64,000 bases of DNA, from contig SVOL01000003.1 in assembly GCA_015066395.1 (NCBI GenBank), positions 1 to 64,000 of the forward strand, read 5' to 3'. Position numbers and translations under genes: made by a program. The notes under the pieces are model-generated. The model was not told the origin of the DNA, did no database searches, and saw only the letters and a list, made by a program, of their open reading frames with translations. The DNA comes from Oscillospiraceae bacterium (GTDB lineage: Bacteria > Bacillota > Clostridia > Oscillospirales > Acutalibacteraceae). Every line of letters starts with the position of its first letter. Position 1 is the first letter of the stretch. Positions 45,622-54,949 of the stretch are shown here, piece after piece.

Positions 45622-47315
45622 TTGGTACGTCTCCTGATCCAGACTGCAATGCCGCAACCGACCAATGCAACGGGAACCACAAGCATAAAGGTATACTTGA
45701 TAATGGTAACGCCGGTGGCGTTTTCGGCATATCGCTGTGCAGTAATGGTCTTAGCAACAAATTTAAAGGGTACATCGCTGAGACCGACCGATGCATTGAA
45801 TACATCCAATGCAAAGTTTACGTTCTTCACATTAGCATACTGCTGCCAATCCGAATCAATAAAGCTTGAGCTTGCAAAGGCCACAACGTGACTCAGGACA
45901 AACTCGCCGTTCAAAGAGACGGCATCTTCGGTAATGATTGCGGTAGCATAAGCATCCAGCTTGGCTTCCGGTGTGGGCTTCCATGTGCCGACACTCTGGT
46001 CGATCGGCATGACCGTAACGGTTCCGTTGCTGCCGGTTCTCAAAAGCACCTCAGAAGTTCTGACGTGGCTTGCACCGGTATCGTTGGTGTAAAGCTGGGT
46101 CATAGGAACCAGATTAGATGCAAGATAGCTCGACGATTTACTGTCGGCAATCGGAGTGTAATCGGTCTTAAGACTGCTCAAAAGCATAGTGGTATTATCG
46201 TTCGGCATGTGCATATTTCCGCTTGTTTCGTAAAGAATACCGCTCTGGAAACCGATACCCCACTCGCCGAGGAATGCACAAAGATTAGTCAGTTTATAGG
46301 TCTGAGTACCGGCGAAGAAAACGAGGGCCTTACCCTTTTTACCGCCGTTATCAAGGAACTCATTTAAAAGCGCATAATCCTCAATGCTGATATCGGTGGT
46401 GCAGTCGGCCATAATAATACCGGTGTACTTATCGTGATTATCCTTCGAGAGAATTGTTGACAAAAGACCGTCAACATACTCAATTTTATAGTTATTGGCA
46501 GTCAGGGTCGCTTCGAGAACCTCTTTAAGAATTTCCGACTTGCTATAGCTGGTGGGGACCAAGAAGGTCGGCGTAAACTCGGAAGTGACCGTATAGATGG
46601 CCGAAGAAAGCTTCTGCTCAATATTGTTCTGCGCGATCATATAGCCGTAGCCATAGCCGTAAAGAGCAATACAGTCGTAATAACCGGCCAAATATGCCTC
46701 TTGTAGACTTTCGGTCTCTTCAATACCGGCCATCAGAGTATAGGTCTCCTCAAAGGTAACGACCGTGCGACGGGTTATCTCTTCACCGTTTACGGCAAAG
46801 GTACTCTCTACAAGTATATCTCCCTCTGCCCAGTTATAATCTTCGTAGCCCGCGGTGATCTCTTTAGCACTGGGCTGAGCAACGTCCAGGTATGTGACGT
46901 TAATGTTTTTATTGTACTGCGAGTACTTTTCAAGCAGATCGACCGTCTGCAGATAATAGCTTACGTTATCCGAGTTAAGATCAACAAAGCTTTTGGTCGC
47001 AGCGTAATAACCGAGGTTGTAGCTACTCTCGCTCACGCAGGAATACTCCTCTTCGGTAAGGCAAACGTAAATATTTACCTTGCGGTCAACGCCTTTGATG
47101 AAATCGACGTTTTCCTCGGTCATTGTGTAGATCTTATCTGCGGTGAGGTCGATATCCAAGGGAAAACGCTGTGAAAGCACGGTAGACAAAGCGGTCAGCA
47201 AAACTGCACCGACAATGAAAACAACGCTTAAAATAATGGCGTAAACATTTCTCTTTAATGCAATGGTATTCTTGATATTCGCCTTATCAGAGGCATTTTT
47301 CTTAAAAATTATCAT
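45618..47315 (-). CDS. GldG-like ABC transport auxiliary protein
   Basis: A 565-residue protein with a transmembrane helix near the N-terminus (about 28-48), an extracytoplasmic domain (about 50-530) and a second helix close to the C-terminus (about 540-558) ending in RIRRRTK-like basic residues. The region LTADKIYTMTEENVDFIKGVDRKVNIYV matches the start of ABC_transp_aux/GldG proteins, which bear a DUF4350-like fold. In Bacteroidetes GldG works with GldA and GldF; here it precedes a DUF4340 protein, a frequent pairing outside gliders. Confidence 0.82.
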   Translation of the reverse strand: MIIFKKNASDKANIKNTIALKRNVYAIILSVVFIVGAVLLTALSTVLSQRFPLDIDLTADKIYTMTEENVDFIKGVDRKVNIYVCLTEEEYSCVSESSYNLGYYAATKSFVDLNSDNVSYYLQTVDLLEKYSQYNKNINVTYLDVAQPSAKEITAGYEDYNWAEGDILVESTFAVNGEEITRRTVVTFEETYTLMAGIEETESLQEAYLAGYYDCIALYGYGYGYMIAQNNIEQKLSSAIYTVTSEFTPTFLVPTSYSKSEILKEVLEATLTANNYKIEYVDGLLSTILSKDNHDKYTGIIMADCTTDISIEDYALLNEFLDNGGKKGKALVFFAGTQTYKLTNLCAFLGEWGIGFQSGILYETSGNMHMPNDNTTMLLSSLKTDYTPIADSKSSSYLASNLVPMTQLYTNDTGASHVRTSEVLLRTGSNGTVTVMPIDQSVGTWKPTPEAKLDAYATAIITEDAVSLNGEFVLSHVVAFASSSFIDSDWQQYANVKNVNFALDVFNASVGLSDVPFKFVAKTITAQRYAENATGVTIIKYTFMLVVPVALVGCGIAVWIRRRTK

Positions 47316-47332
47316 TTACTTCTGCCTCCCTT

Positions 47333-48037
47333 TTATGAATAGCGGCGTTTATCCAGCACACGAACGGTGAGGAACAAAAATACCGCAGAGAAACTCAGGA
47401 AAAATACAACATTTGAGTAATCTATAACACCACTCGCAAAGGCGGCGTATCTTCCCGTGAACGAAATAGCTTCAACTACCTTGTCGACAACAGTAAGATT
47501 GATAAGGCTGCTGAAATAATCCAGCATATAAATAAGCAACGATATTGCGAAACTGGCGATAGCGGCGATAAGCTGACTTTCGGTAAGCGATGAAATAAAG
47601 ATGCCGAGAGAGATAAGCGACGAGCCTGCCAACGCTACACCCAAAAGGTTGCCTATATACTCTAAAAGATTGATACTGACATCCTGAGCAGCAATAATGA
47701 TCTCGAACAGGATCGTGATGGCGTAGCCCAGCATAAAGATCACAAAGGTTGCTAAGAACTTGCCTAAAACTATCGAATAAAGGCTGACCGGTGAAGTGAT
47801 CAACACCTGGTCGACCTTCTGTCTGCGGTCCTCACTCATGGTTCTCATCGTGAGAATGGGGATAATGAAGAACATTATCATAACCATCTGGCTGAAAACA
47901 AATCCGATATCAGCCGACTGGTTTGCAAACAGCTGTGAGAAGTAAAGACCCTGGAAAAGAGTCATAATGGCCAGAATAACATAACCCATCGGCGATGTGA
48001 AATAGGCCTTGAATTCTCTTTTGAAAATAGCACCCAT
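47333..48037 (-). CDS. ABC-2 type permease (GldF-like)
   Basis: A 234-residue membrane subunit with six helices and the N-terminal GAIFKREFKAYFTSPMGYVILA segment found in GldF/NosY-type ABC-2 permeases, followed by an MRTMSEDRRQKVDQVLITSPVS cytoplasmic loop. Its start overlaps the stop of the ATPase by 1 bp (TAATG), so the two are coupled. The cargo is not evident. Confidence 0.87.
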   Translation of the reverse strand: MGAIFKREFKAYFTSPMGYVILAIMTLFQGLYFSQLFANQSADIGFVFSQMVMIMFFIIPILTMRTMSEDRRQKVDQVLITSPVSLYSIVLGKFLATFVIFMLGYAITILFEIIIAAQDVSINLLEYIGNLLGVALAGSSLISLGIFISSLTESQLIAAIASFAISLLIYMLDYFSSLINLTVVDKVVEAISFTGRYAAFASGVIDYSNVVFFLSFSAVFLFLTVRVLDKRRYS

Positions 48038-49104
48038 TATTTGTCCTCTCCCTTCTCTTCAACCGTTTCCTCGGTTTCTTCTGTTTCGGCAATTACCTCA
48101 GCGGCTTCGGATTCCTCAGCCGCTTCTGTTTGAGCCTCATTACGCTTGCCAAAGATCCTCTCCTGCTCCGCATCGGTCATTTCGGTAAGTCTTAAGAATA
48201 TCTGCTCCAAAGACATTTCGTTGCTCTTGGATACTAACAACGGCCAGTTGCGGTCGGCAAGACGGGTGAAAATAGCACGGCGGACATCGGCAGTGCCGTC
48301 GGGTTCAACTATGTAATCATTAGATCCCTGCTCGTGCTGACCGACACAGGTAACGGTCTTTACGCCGCGAACGGTCGACAACAGTTTCAAAACCTCGGCT
48401 CTCGGACCTACAACGCGAAGCGACAAGGTGTGGTCGCTCGAAAGGGTCTTGGAAAGGTTTTCGGGAGTATCGTCTGCAATAAGCTTACCGTTGTTGATAA
48501 CGATAATTCGCTCACAAACCGCCTGGATCTCGGACAGAATGTGCGAGCTTAAAATAACGGTGTGGTTTTTACCGAGTTCGGTAATAAGCGAACGGATCTC
48601 GATGATCTGCTTGGGGTCAAGACCTACGGTAGGCTCGTCCAGAATCAGAACATCGGGATTGCCAACAAGTGCCTGAGCAATACCGACACGCTGTCTGTAA
48701 CCCTTTGAGAGGTTTTTGATAAGGCGCTCCGAAACATTGTCGATCTTGACAAGGCGGCAGATCTCATCAATATGAGGAGCCTTGGGGAATTTGCACTTTT
48801 TAAGATCATAAATGAAATAAAGGTATTCCCTGACGGTCATATCAAGATAAAGCGGCGGCAATTCGGGCAAATAACCGATACGCATCTTGGCTTCATTCGG
48901 ATTTTCAAGGATATCGTAGCCGTCGATCGAAATAGAACCGGTGGTGGGCGACAGATAACCTGTAAGCATATTCATTGTGGTACTTTTACCGGCACCGTTC
49001 GGTCCCAAAAAGCCTAATATCTCACCGTCATTGACCGTGAAACTTACGTTAGATACGGCAACGTGATTGCCATACTTTTTGGACAAGCCTTTGACTTCTA
49101 TCAT
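48037..49104 (-). CDS. ABC transporter ATPase (GldA-like)
   Basis: A 355-residue ATPase. Walker A is GPNGAGKST (about 35-43), the signature LSKGYRQRVGIAQAL is near 130-145 and Walker B VLILDEPTVGLDP near 150. A C-terminal extension of about 130 residues ends in a Glu-rich tail (residues about 320-355) that is unusual and probably disordered. I chose ATG 49104, with GGAGGAAAA in front, over an open frame running back to 49299. First gene of the Gld-like set. Confidence 0.88.
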   Translation of the reverse strand: MIEVKGLSKKYGNHVAVSNVSFTVNDGEILGFLGPNGAGKSTTMNMLTGYLSPTTGSISIDGYDILENPNEAKMRIGYLPELPPLYLDMTVREYLYFIYDLKKCKFPKAPHIDEICRLVKIDNVSERLIKNLSKGYRQRVGIAQALVGNPDVLILDEPTVGLDPKQIIEIRSLITELGKNHTVILSSHILSEIQAVCERIIVINNGKLIADDTPENLSKTLSSDHTLSLRVVGPRAEVLKLLSTVRGVKTVTCVGQHEQGSNDYIVEPDGTADVRRAIFTRLADRNWPLLVSKSNEMSLEQIFLRLTEMTDAEQERIFGKRNEAQTEAAEESEAAEVIAETEETEETVEEKGEDK

Positions 49105-49202
49105 AAGTTTTCCTCCATACCTATAAAGCATCTTCTGCATTATAACAGTTTTAAAAACCGGTTTTGTTAAATTTCGGTTAACAAAACGCAAATACACAGA
49201 AT

Positions 49203-49231
49203 AGTATACCATATCAATCCCAAAGAATAAA
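49203..49231 (-). promoter_or_regulatory. candidate promoter of the Gld-like operon
   Basis: TTTATT (49226-49231) and TATACT (49203-49208) on the minus strand are 17 bp apart and the -10 is preceded by ATGG. A TATAAT also exists nearer the gene (49138-49143) but without a good -35. Confidence 0.35.
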
Positions 49232-49292
49232 GTGTTTTTTTGATTGAAACAGCAAAAAAGCCGCCAATGTTTGCCCAAAACGCTAAACATTA

Positions 49293-49321
49293 TTGACAAA
49301 TCGTGGTAAAAAGCCTATTAT
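49293..49321 (+). promoter_or_regulatory. promoter of the CNNM/CorC gene
   Basis: TTGACA (49293-49298) and TATTAT (49316-49321) are exactly 17 bp apart; one of the best consensus matches in the window. The leader is about 45 nt. Confidence 0.75.
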
Positions 49322-49327
49322 ATAAAT

Positions 49328-49343
49328 GAATATACATATATTC
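49328..49343 (+). promoter_or_regulatory. operator-like palindrome at the CNNM/CorC transcription start
   Basis: GAATATA-CA-TATATTC, 7-bp arms, lies right at the expected transcription start, where a bound repressor would block initiation. Confidence 0.4.
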
Positions 49344-49371
49344 AAATTAAATTTGATAGGAGTATTCTACT

Positions 49372-50718
49372 ATGGACGACCCCGGGCCTACTGCTATTTT
49401 TTGGATCATATCACTCGCATTGACTGCATTCACCTTTGTTGTTAAATTGGGTGAGGCGGCGGTCGAAGATGTCAACGAGAAAAAAGTGCGCGAGAGTGCC
49501 GAAGACGAAAACCGCAAAGCAATAAAGCTGGCGAAGCTTCTGGATAAAAAGGCGGCTTTGCGTGACACCGCATCGGTCATAACCGCCTTTTCGCTGTCTA
49601 TTATCAGTGCCATGGCAACTCTTTTGTTTGCAAACACCTTTTACCGATTTCTTCTGCCGTTATTGCTGCCGATCGTGCGGATAAAAGCCGTTCCTGTTCT
49701 GTTGTCACTCTTTGCTCCTTTGGCTTTGTCAGCTGTAATCTTCACAGCGATGGCAATACTCTTGCCGTCGAAATTAGGCAGTCAGCGAGCCGAGACGTTA
49801 GCTTTAAGGCTGGCAGGATTTTTACGGTTTGCCTGTGCGTTGGTTTTGCCCGTTAAATGGATCGTTTCACTTATTTCGGGACTGTTTGTACTTGTCTTCG
49901 GTGCCGATCCACATTACGAAGACGCACCTGTTACAGAAGACGAGATCCTCTCCATTGTTGACGAGGGCGAGGAAAAGGGCGTTATTGAGGAAAGCCAGAA
50001 GGAAATGATCAACAACATTTTCGAGTTTGACGACCTTACCGCAGGTGACGTTATGACCCACCGTACCGACGTTGAATCGGTCGAAGCCACCGCTACAGTC
50101 CAAGAGATAATCGCCATAGCCATTGAAGAAGGCTACTCGAGAATGCCCGTTTTTGAAGACGACATCGACGACATAAAGGGTATCCTCTATGTTAAAGACC
50201 TTTTGAAATACGTCGGAACCGAGGTTTCGACCGAAATCAAGGCCGCCGATCTGATGCGTGAGGCTTACTTTATCCCCGAATCCAAAAAGTGCCGCGACAT
50301 ATTCACCGAAATGACCGAAAAGCATCTGCAGATGGTCATTGTGTCGGACGAGTACGGCGGCGTTGCCGGTATCGTTACCATTGAGGACCTTATCGAGTCG
50401 ATAATGGGTAGTATTCAGGACGAATTTGACGACGAGGAAGAAGAGATCGAACAGATCTCCGAAAACATCTTCACCATCGACGGCACGTCTGATATCAACG
50501 AGGTTGCCGAGTTATTGGAGATCGAATTCCCCGAGGGTGAATACGAGACGGTAGCCGGCTACATTATGTCGGTACTGGGTAAGGTTCCCGAAAAGGACGA
50601 GCATCCGATAGTTGAATATTCGGACTTCAGCTTTATGGTCGCAGAAATGGACGAGCGACGGATCGCACGGGTCATCGCCGAACGCGTACCCGAAACTCTC
50701 CGAGAACCCAACGAATAA
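49372..50718 (+). CDS. CNNM/CBS-domain transporter-like protein (CorC/HlyC family)
   Basis: A 448-residue membrane protein. The CNNM-type membrane part (about 5-180, with three to four helices) is followed by a CBS pair (about 205-325, with VMTHRTDVESVEATATVQEII and IKGILYVKDLLKYVG) and a CorC/HlyC domain at the C-terminus (about 350-440, NIFTIDGTSDINEVAELL). The family is tied to Mg2+ or Co2+ efflux and homeostasis. It often carries the misleading label haemolysin. ATG 49372 has TAGGAGT 8 bp upstream. Monocistronic. Confidence 0.9.
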   Translation: MDDPGPTAIFWIISLALTAFTFVVKLGEAAVEDVNEKKVRESAEDENRKAIKLAKLLDKKAALRDTASVITAFSLSIISAMATLLFANTFYRFLLPLLLPIVRIKAVPVLLSLFAPLALSAVIFTAMAILLPSKLGSQRAETLALRLAGFLRFACALVLPVKWIVSLISGLFVLVFGADPHYEDAPVTEDEILSIVDEGEEKGVIEESQKEMINNIFEFDDLTAGDVMTHRTDVESVEATATVQEIIAIAIEEGYSRMPVFEDDIDDIKGILYVKDLLKYVGTEVSTEIKAADLMREAYFIPESKKCRDIFTEMTEKHLQMVIVSDEYGGVAGIVTIEDLIESIMGSIQDEFDDEEEEIEQISENIFTIDGTSDINEVAELLEIEFPEGEYETVAGYIMSVLGKVPEKDEHPIVEYSDFSFMVAEMDERRIARVIAERVPETLREPNE

Positions 50719-50731
50719 CCGAAAACGTAAA

Positions 50732-50761
50732 AAGCCGATTTTCCAATTGGAAAATCGGCTT
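50732..50761. terminator. bidirectional terminator between CNNM and argF
   Basis: AAGCCGATTTTCC-AATT-GGAAAATCGGCTT is a 13-bp perfect stem with flanking A and T runs between two convergent transcripts. Confidence 0.9.
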
Positions 50762-50769
50762 CTCTTTTA

Positions 50770-51681
50770 TTATTTCTTATCACCCATGGTAAGTACCAAA
50801 ACAGCCTTCTGAGCGTGGAGACGGTTTTCAGCTTCATCAAAGATCTCAGCGGCGTGCTTTTCGAAGGTTTCAGCGGTGATCTCTTCACCTCTGTGAGCAG
50901 GCAAGCAATGAAGCACCATTGCATCGGGCTTGGCAAGTGACATAAACTGCTCATTGATCTGGAAGTTTTTGAAAGCCTTTTCGCGTTCGGCCTTCTCGTC
51001 CTCCTGACCCATCGATGCCCAAACATCGGTCACAACAACGTCAGCGTCCTTGACGCAAAGTTCAATATCATCACAGCAGGTGAACTTGCCGTTTTCTGCC
51101 GCCCATTTGCAGATCTCTGCATCGGGTTTATAATTATCGGGACAAGCAACGGCCATTTCCATTCCGCACTTGACAGCACCCACAATAAGCGAGTTTGCCA
51201 TATTGTTGCCGTCGCCGATAAAGGTCATTTTAAGACCTGCCAACGAGCCCTTGTACTCACGGATAGTCATAAGGTCGGCCAATACCTGGCAAGGGTGGCA
51301 GTAGTCGGTAAGACCGTTGATGATAGGAATTGAACCGTACTCAGCCAACGCCTCGACCTCGGACTGCTCAAAGGTACGGATCATAATACCGTCAAGGTAT
51401 CTCGACAGAACCCGTGCGGTATCCTCAACGGGTTCACCGCGACCGATCTGCAGATCACGGGAGCTCAAAAAGAGAGCCTGACCGCCCAAATGGAACATAC
51501 CGGTCTCAAACGAAACGCGTGTGCGGGTAGACGATTTCTGAAATATCATACCTAAAGTCTTGCCCTTTAAATAATGATGCTCTATACCGTGCTTTTGCTC
51601 ATATTTAAGCTGATCGGCGAGGTTTAATATCTCTTCGATCTCAGTGGGAGTAAGATCTCCCAACTTTAAAAGATGCTGCAT
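50770..51681 (-). CDS. argF: ornithine carbamoyltransferase
   Basis: A 303-residue OTCase that makes citrulline from ornithine and carbamoyl phosphate. The carbamoyl-phosphate motif SSTRTRVSFE (about 50-60), DYCHPCQVLAD, and the ornithine-binding HCLPAHRG (about 263-270) are all seen. It is an anabolic enzyme by context, being the last gene of argCJBDF. AGGAG lies 12 bp before ATG 51681, and one base separates it from argD. Confidence 0.95.
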   Translation of the reverse strand: MQHLLKLGDLTPTEIEEILNLADQLKYEQKHGIEHHYLKGKTLGMIFQKSSTRTRVSFETGMFHLGGQALFLSSRDLQIGRGEPVEDTARVLSRYLDGIMIRTFEQSEVEALAEYGSIPIINGLTDYCHPCQVLADLMTIREYKGSLAGLKMTFIGDGNNMANSLIVGAVKCGMEMAVACPDNYKPDAEICKWAAENGKFTCCDDIELCVKDADVVVTDVWASMGQEDEKAEREKAFKNFQINEQFMSLAKPDAMVLHCLPAHRGEEITAETFEKHAAEIFDEAENRLHAQKAVLVLTMGDKK

Positions 51682-51682
51682 T

Positions 51683-52840
51683 TTACAAACACTCCTTTAA
51701 TATTTCGATTGCCGCGTCTATCTGCTCAAAAGTGATATTCAACGGCGGAACCATTCTGAGTTTTGACTTTGCGGTCAAAATCAGCACGCCTTTCTTAAGA
51801 CATTCGTTGGCTGTCTGCTTGGCATCGCCATCGATCTCGATACCGAGCATCAATCCCAGTCCCGATACCGATTTAACCTTCGGAATCTTGAGCAATTTTG
51901 CCTTTATATACTCGCCCTTTTCGGCGACTTCCTTTAACAACTTTTCGTCAATACGGTCAACTATCGACAAAGCACCTGCACAAGCGACGGGATTGCCGCC
52001 GAAGGTCGAGCCGTGGTCACCGGCCGCAAGGGTATCTTTAACCCTTTCACCTAAAAGCGTGGCACCCAAAGGCAGTCCGCCGCCTAATCCCTTTGCGGTC
52101 GATACAATATCGGGTTCTAAACACAAATGCTGGAACGCGAAATATTTGCCCGTTCTGCCGTTACCCGTCTGCACCTCGTCAACTACGATCAGGAACCCTG
52201 CCTTTTCGGAAAGCTCCTTAATGCAGTCGATAAACTCTTTTGTGAGCGTATTTACACCGCCCTCACCCTGCACGATCTCGATCATGACAGCGGCGGTCCT
52301 GTTATCAACAAGTGCTTTGAGTTCGTCGCAATTATTGGCTTCACAATATTTAAATCCGTCAGGGAACGGACCGAAATTTTTATGGAAAACATCCTGACCC
52401 GTTGCTTTCAAGGTGGCGACAGTACGTCCGTGGAAGCTGTTTTTAAGGGTTATTATCTCACCCTCGGCACCACCGTGGTTATCGGCATAATACTTCCTTG
52501 CGACCTTTATCGCGCACTCGTTTGCCTCGGCACCCGAATTGCTGAAAAACACCTTTTTAAGCCCCGACTTCTCACAAAGCTTTTCTGCCAACAGGGTGCA
52601 GGGCTCGGTATAATAAAGATTAGAAGTATGCTGAATTTTATTAAGCTGAGCCGTGACAGCCTCTATCCATTCTTTATCGCACGCGCCGAATGTGTTTACA
52701 GCAATACCGGCTCCAAGGTCGATATATTCCTTGCCGCAGGAGTCATAAAGCACTGCTCCGCTACCCTTTACCAATTCAACGTCAAAACGTCCGTAGGTCG
52801 AAGCCACGAACGCCTTGTCTCTTTCAATAATCGTACTCAT
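51683..52840 (-). CDS. argD: acetylornithine aminotransferase
   Basis: A 385-residue PLP-dependent class-III aminotransferase. The N-acetylornithine step is inferred from the operon. PLP-binding features include NSGAEANECAIKVARKY, VDEVQTGNGRTG and the Schiff-base lysine in TAKGLGGGLPLGA. The frame opens at a TTG (52855), but ATG 52840 fits the family start (MSTIIERDKAFVASTYGR) and comes 4 bp after the argB stop, with GGGATGATG inside argB as a weak ribosome binding site, which suggests translation by coupling. Confidence 0.93.
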   Translation of the reverse strand: MSTIIERDKAFVASTYGRFDVELVKGSGAVLYDSCGKEYIDLGAGIAVNTFGACDKEWIEAVTAQLNKIQHTSNLYYTEPCTLLAEKLCEKSGLKKVFFSNSGAEANECAIKVARKYYADNHGGAEGEIITLKNSFHGRTVATLKATGQDVFHKNFGPFPDGFKYCEANNCDELKALVDNRTAAVMIEIVQGEGGVNTLTKEFIDCIKELSEKAGFLIVVDEVQTGNGRTGKYFAFQHLCLEPDIVSTAKGLGGGLPLGATLLGERVKDTLAAGDHGSTFGGNPVACAGALSIVDRIDEKLLKEVAEKGEYIKAKLLKIPKVKSVSGLGLMLGIEIDGDAKQTANECLKKGVLILTAKSKLRMVPPLNITFEQIDAAIEILKECL

Positions 52841-52844
52841 TTCA

Positions 52845-53699
52845 TCATCCCACAAACATTGTTCCTATACCTTCATCGGTCAAAGTTTCAATTAAAATAG
52901 AGTGCGGAATACGTCCATCAATAATAAATACCTTCTGCACTCCCTGGCGGATCGCCTCAATACAACACTCGACCTTAGGAATCATACCGCCCTGAATAAC
53001 ACCGTCACGGATAAGCACACCTGCTTCGCTGACGTTTATCTTACTGATGAGCGAATCGGGATCATCCTTATCTCTCATAATACCCGAAATATCGGTCATC
53101 GAAATAAAGCTCTCAGCCTTCAACTGACCTGCGATCTGAGCCGCGGCAGTATCGGCGTTGATGTTGTAAACATTACCTTCCGAATCGCAACCAACTGTCG
53201 AAATAACAGGTATATAACCCTTTTCAAGCAGGTCTAAAATAGGCTGGGTGTTGATGTTCTTTATATCGCCAACGTAGCCTAATTCGGGATCAAGGGTGGT
53301 CGCATCGATCATATGTCCGTCAATACCGCAAAGACCGATAGCCTTACCGCCCGTAGTCTGCAAAAGATTTACGAGATCCTTGTTTGTTTTTCCTGCCAAG
53401 ACCATCTGAACTATCTCGACAGTCTCAGCATCGGTAACTCTCAATCCGTCTTTAAATACCGACTCTTTACCGATCTTTTTGAGCATTCCCGAGATTTCAG
53501 GACCGCCGCCGTGAATCAGCACGACCTTGACGCCGATAAGCGACATCAGCACGATATCGTGCATAACGGCCGATTTAAGTTCGCCGTTTATCATGGCGTT
53601 GCCACCGTATTTAATAACAACTATCTTTCCGCTGTATTTTTGAATATACGGCAGGGCCTGAACCAGTACTCCTGCGCGTTCTGCGTTAGAAATCTTCAT
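52845..53699 (-). CDS. argB: acetylglutamate kinase
   Basis: A 284-residue NAG kinase that phosphorylates N-acetylglutamate, generally the regulated step when arginine-inhibited. The N-terminus has KYSGKIVVIKYGGNAM and the glycine loop is LIHGGGPEIS; GLCGIDG and NINADTAAAQIA are further family marks. Two ATG codons lie in tandem at 53702 and 53699 behind AAAGGAGAAA; 53699 has the better spacing. The N-terminal helix typical of arginine-sensitive hexameric kinases appears present (SNAERAGVLVQALPYIQKY). Confidence 0.95.
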   Translation of the reverse strand: MKISNAERAGVLVQALPYIQKYSGKIVVIKYGGNAMINGELKSAVMHDIVLMSLIGVKVVLIHGGGPEISGMLKKIGKESVFKDGLRVTDAETVEIVQMVLAGKTNKDLVNLLQTTGGKAIGLCGIDGHMIDATTLDPELGYVGDIKNINTQPILDLLEKGYIPVISTVGCDSEGNVYNINADTAAAQIAGQLKAESFISMTDISGIMRDKDDPDSLISKINVSEAGVLIRDGVIQGGMIPKVECCIEAIRQGVQKVFIIDGRIPHSILIETLTDEGIGTMFVG

Positions 53700-53716
53700 C
53701 ATTTTCTCCTTTAAAA

Positions 53717-54934
53717 TCAAGTGCGATAATCACCGTTGATCTTTACGTAATCATAAGTAAGGTCGCAACCCCAGGCAGTAGCACCGGCTTCGCCTGAGTT
53801 CAGATCGACAGCGATCTCTATTTCACTTTCGGTAAGTATCTCTTTGGCCTTTTCTTCACTGAAGTCGACACCTGCTCCGTTTTTGCAAACGGCGATCTCG
53901 CCGGCCTTTGAAGCAAAAGCAACATCGATCTTCTCAACGTCGACAGCAGCGCCGCTATAACCTATCGCACAAAGCACTCGTCCCCAGTTTGCATCGGCTC
54001 CGAACATCGCAGCTTTAAGCAACGAAGAACAGGCAACCGACTTTGCAACGGTTTTGGCGGTAGCTACATCCTCTGCTCCGCTGACCTTGACCTCCAGTAA
54101 TTTGGAAGCACCCTCGCCGTCCTTGGCGATCATCTTGCAAAGGTAGGAAGTAACCGCGAACAATGCCTTTTGAAAATCTTTGAACTCTGCACTGTCTATA
54201 TCGTCAATAAGCTCGTTTTCAGCCATACCGTTAGCCATAACACAGCACATATCATTGGTCGAAGTGTCGCCGTCAACGCTTACCATATTAAAGGAATCCT
54301 TAACATCCTCGCTAACGGCATATTGCAACGCGTCTTTAGTGATCGCAACGTCGCTTGTTACAAACACAAGCATAGTAGCCATATTGGGGTGTATCATACC
54401 CGAACCCTTGGCAATGCCGCCGATTCGGCATTTTTTAGAGCCTATGGGGAACTCAAAAGCGATTTCCTTAACAGCAGTATCGGTAGTCATAATACCCTCG
54501 GCGGCCATAAGGCTTCCGTCTGAAGACAGGTTGGCAACAAGCTCATTCATTCCGCCTGCAATAGGAGTAATATCCAGAGGCTGTCCGATAACTCCGGTCG
54601 ATGCTACAATGACATCACTTGCCTTGACATCGGTATACTGCTCGACCAGAGCACACATCTGCTCGGCTATCTCAATGCCGTTGGCATTGCAGGTGTTGGC
54701 GTTACCGCTGTTGCAGATAACAGCCTGAGCACAGCCATCGGCAATATTCGCCTTGGTGACTTTAAGCGGCGCACCTTTGACAAGGTTAGTGGTATAAACT
54801 GCGGCGGCCGTTGCCTTCTTTTCGCTGATAATCAGCGACAGATCGCGTTTTGTCTTGTTCTTTCTGATGCCGCAATGAACACCTGCGGCCTTATATCCCT
54901 TTGCGGCACAAACGCCGCCATCAACTTTTATCAT
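53717..54934 (-). CDS. argJ: bifunctional ornithine acetyltransferase / N-acetylglutamate synthase
   Basis: A 405-residue proenzyme that recycles the acetyl group from N-acetylornithine to glutamate. The self-cleavage site is the Ala-Thr bond in HPNMATMLVF (about 187-196), where Thr becomes the nucleophile of the beta chain. The GIRKNKTKRDLSLI and AAAVYTTNLVKGAP motifs at the N-terminus are normal. With no argA or argE in the locus, ArgJ is expected to run the cyclic pathway. ATG 54934 follows GGAGGAAATGAA. Confidence 0.95.
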   Translation of the reverse strand: MIKVDGGVCAAKGYKAAGVHCGIRKNKTKRDLSLIISEKKATAAAVYTTNLVKGAPLKVTKANIADGCAQAVICNSGNANTCNANGIEIAEQMCALVEQYTDVKASDVIVASTGVIGQPLDITPIAGGMNELVANLSSDGSLMAAEGIMTTDTAVKEIAFEFPIGSKKCRIGGIAKGSGMIHPNMATMLVFVTSDVAITKDALQYAVSEDVKDSFNMVSVDGDTSTNDMCCVMANGMAENELIDDIDSAEFKDFQKALFAVTSYLCKMIAKDGEGASKLLEVKVSGAEDVATAKTVAKSVACSSLLKAAMFGADANWGRVLCAIGYSGAAVDVEKIDVAFASKAGEIAVCKNGAGVDFSEEKAKEILTESEIEIAVDLNSGEAGATAWGCDLTYDYVKINGDYRT

Positions 54935-54949
54935 TTCATTTCCTCCGAA

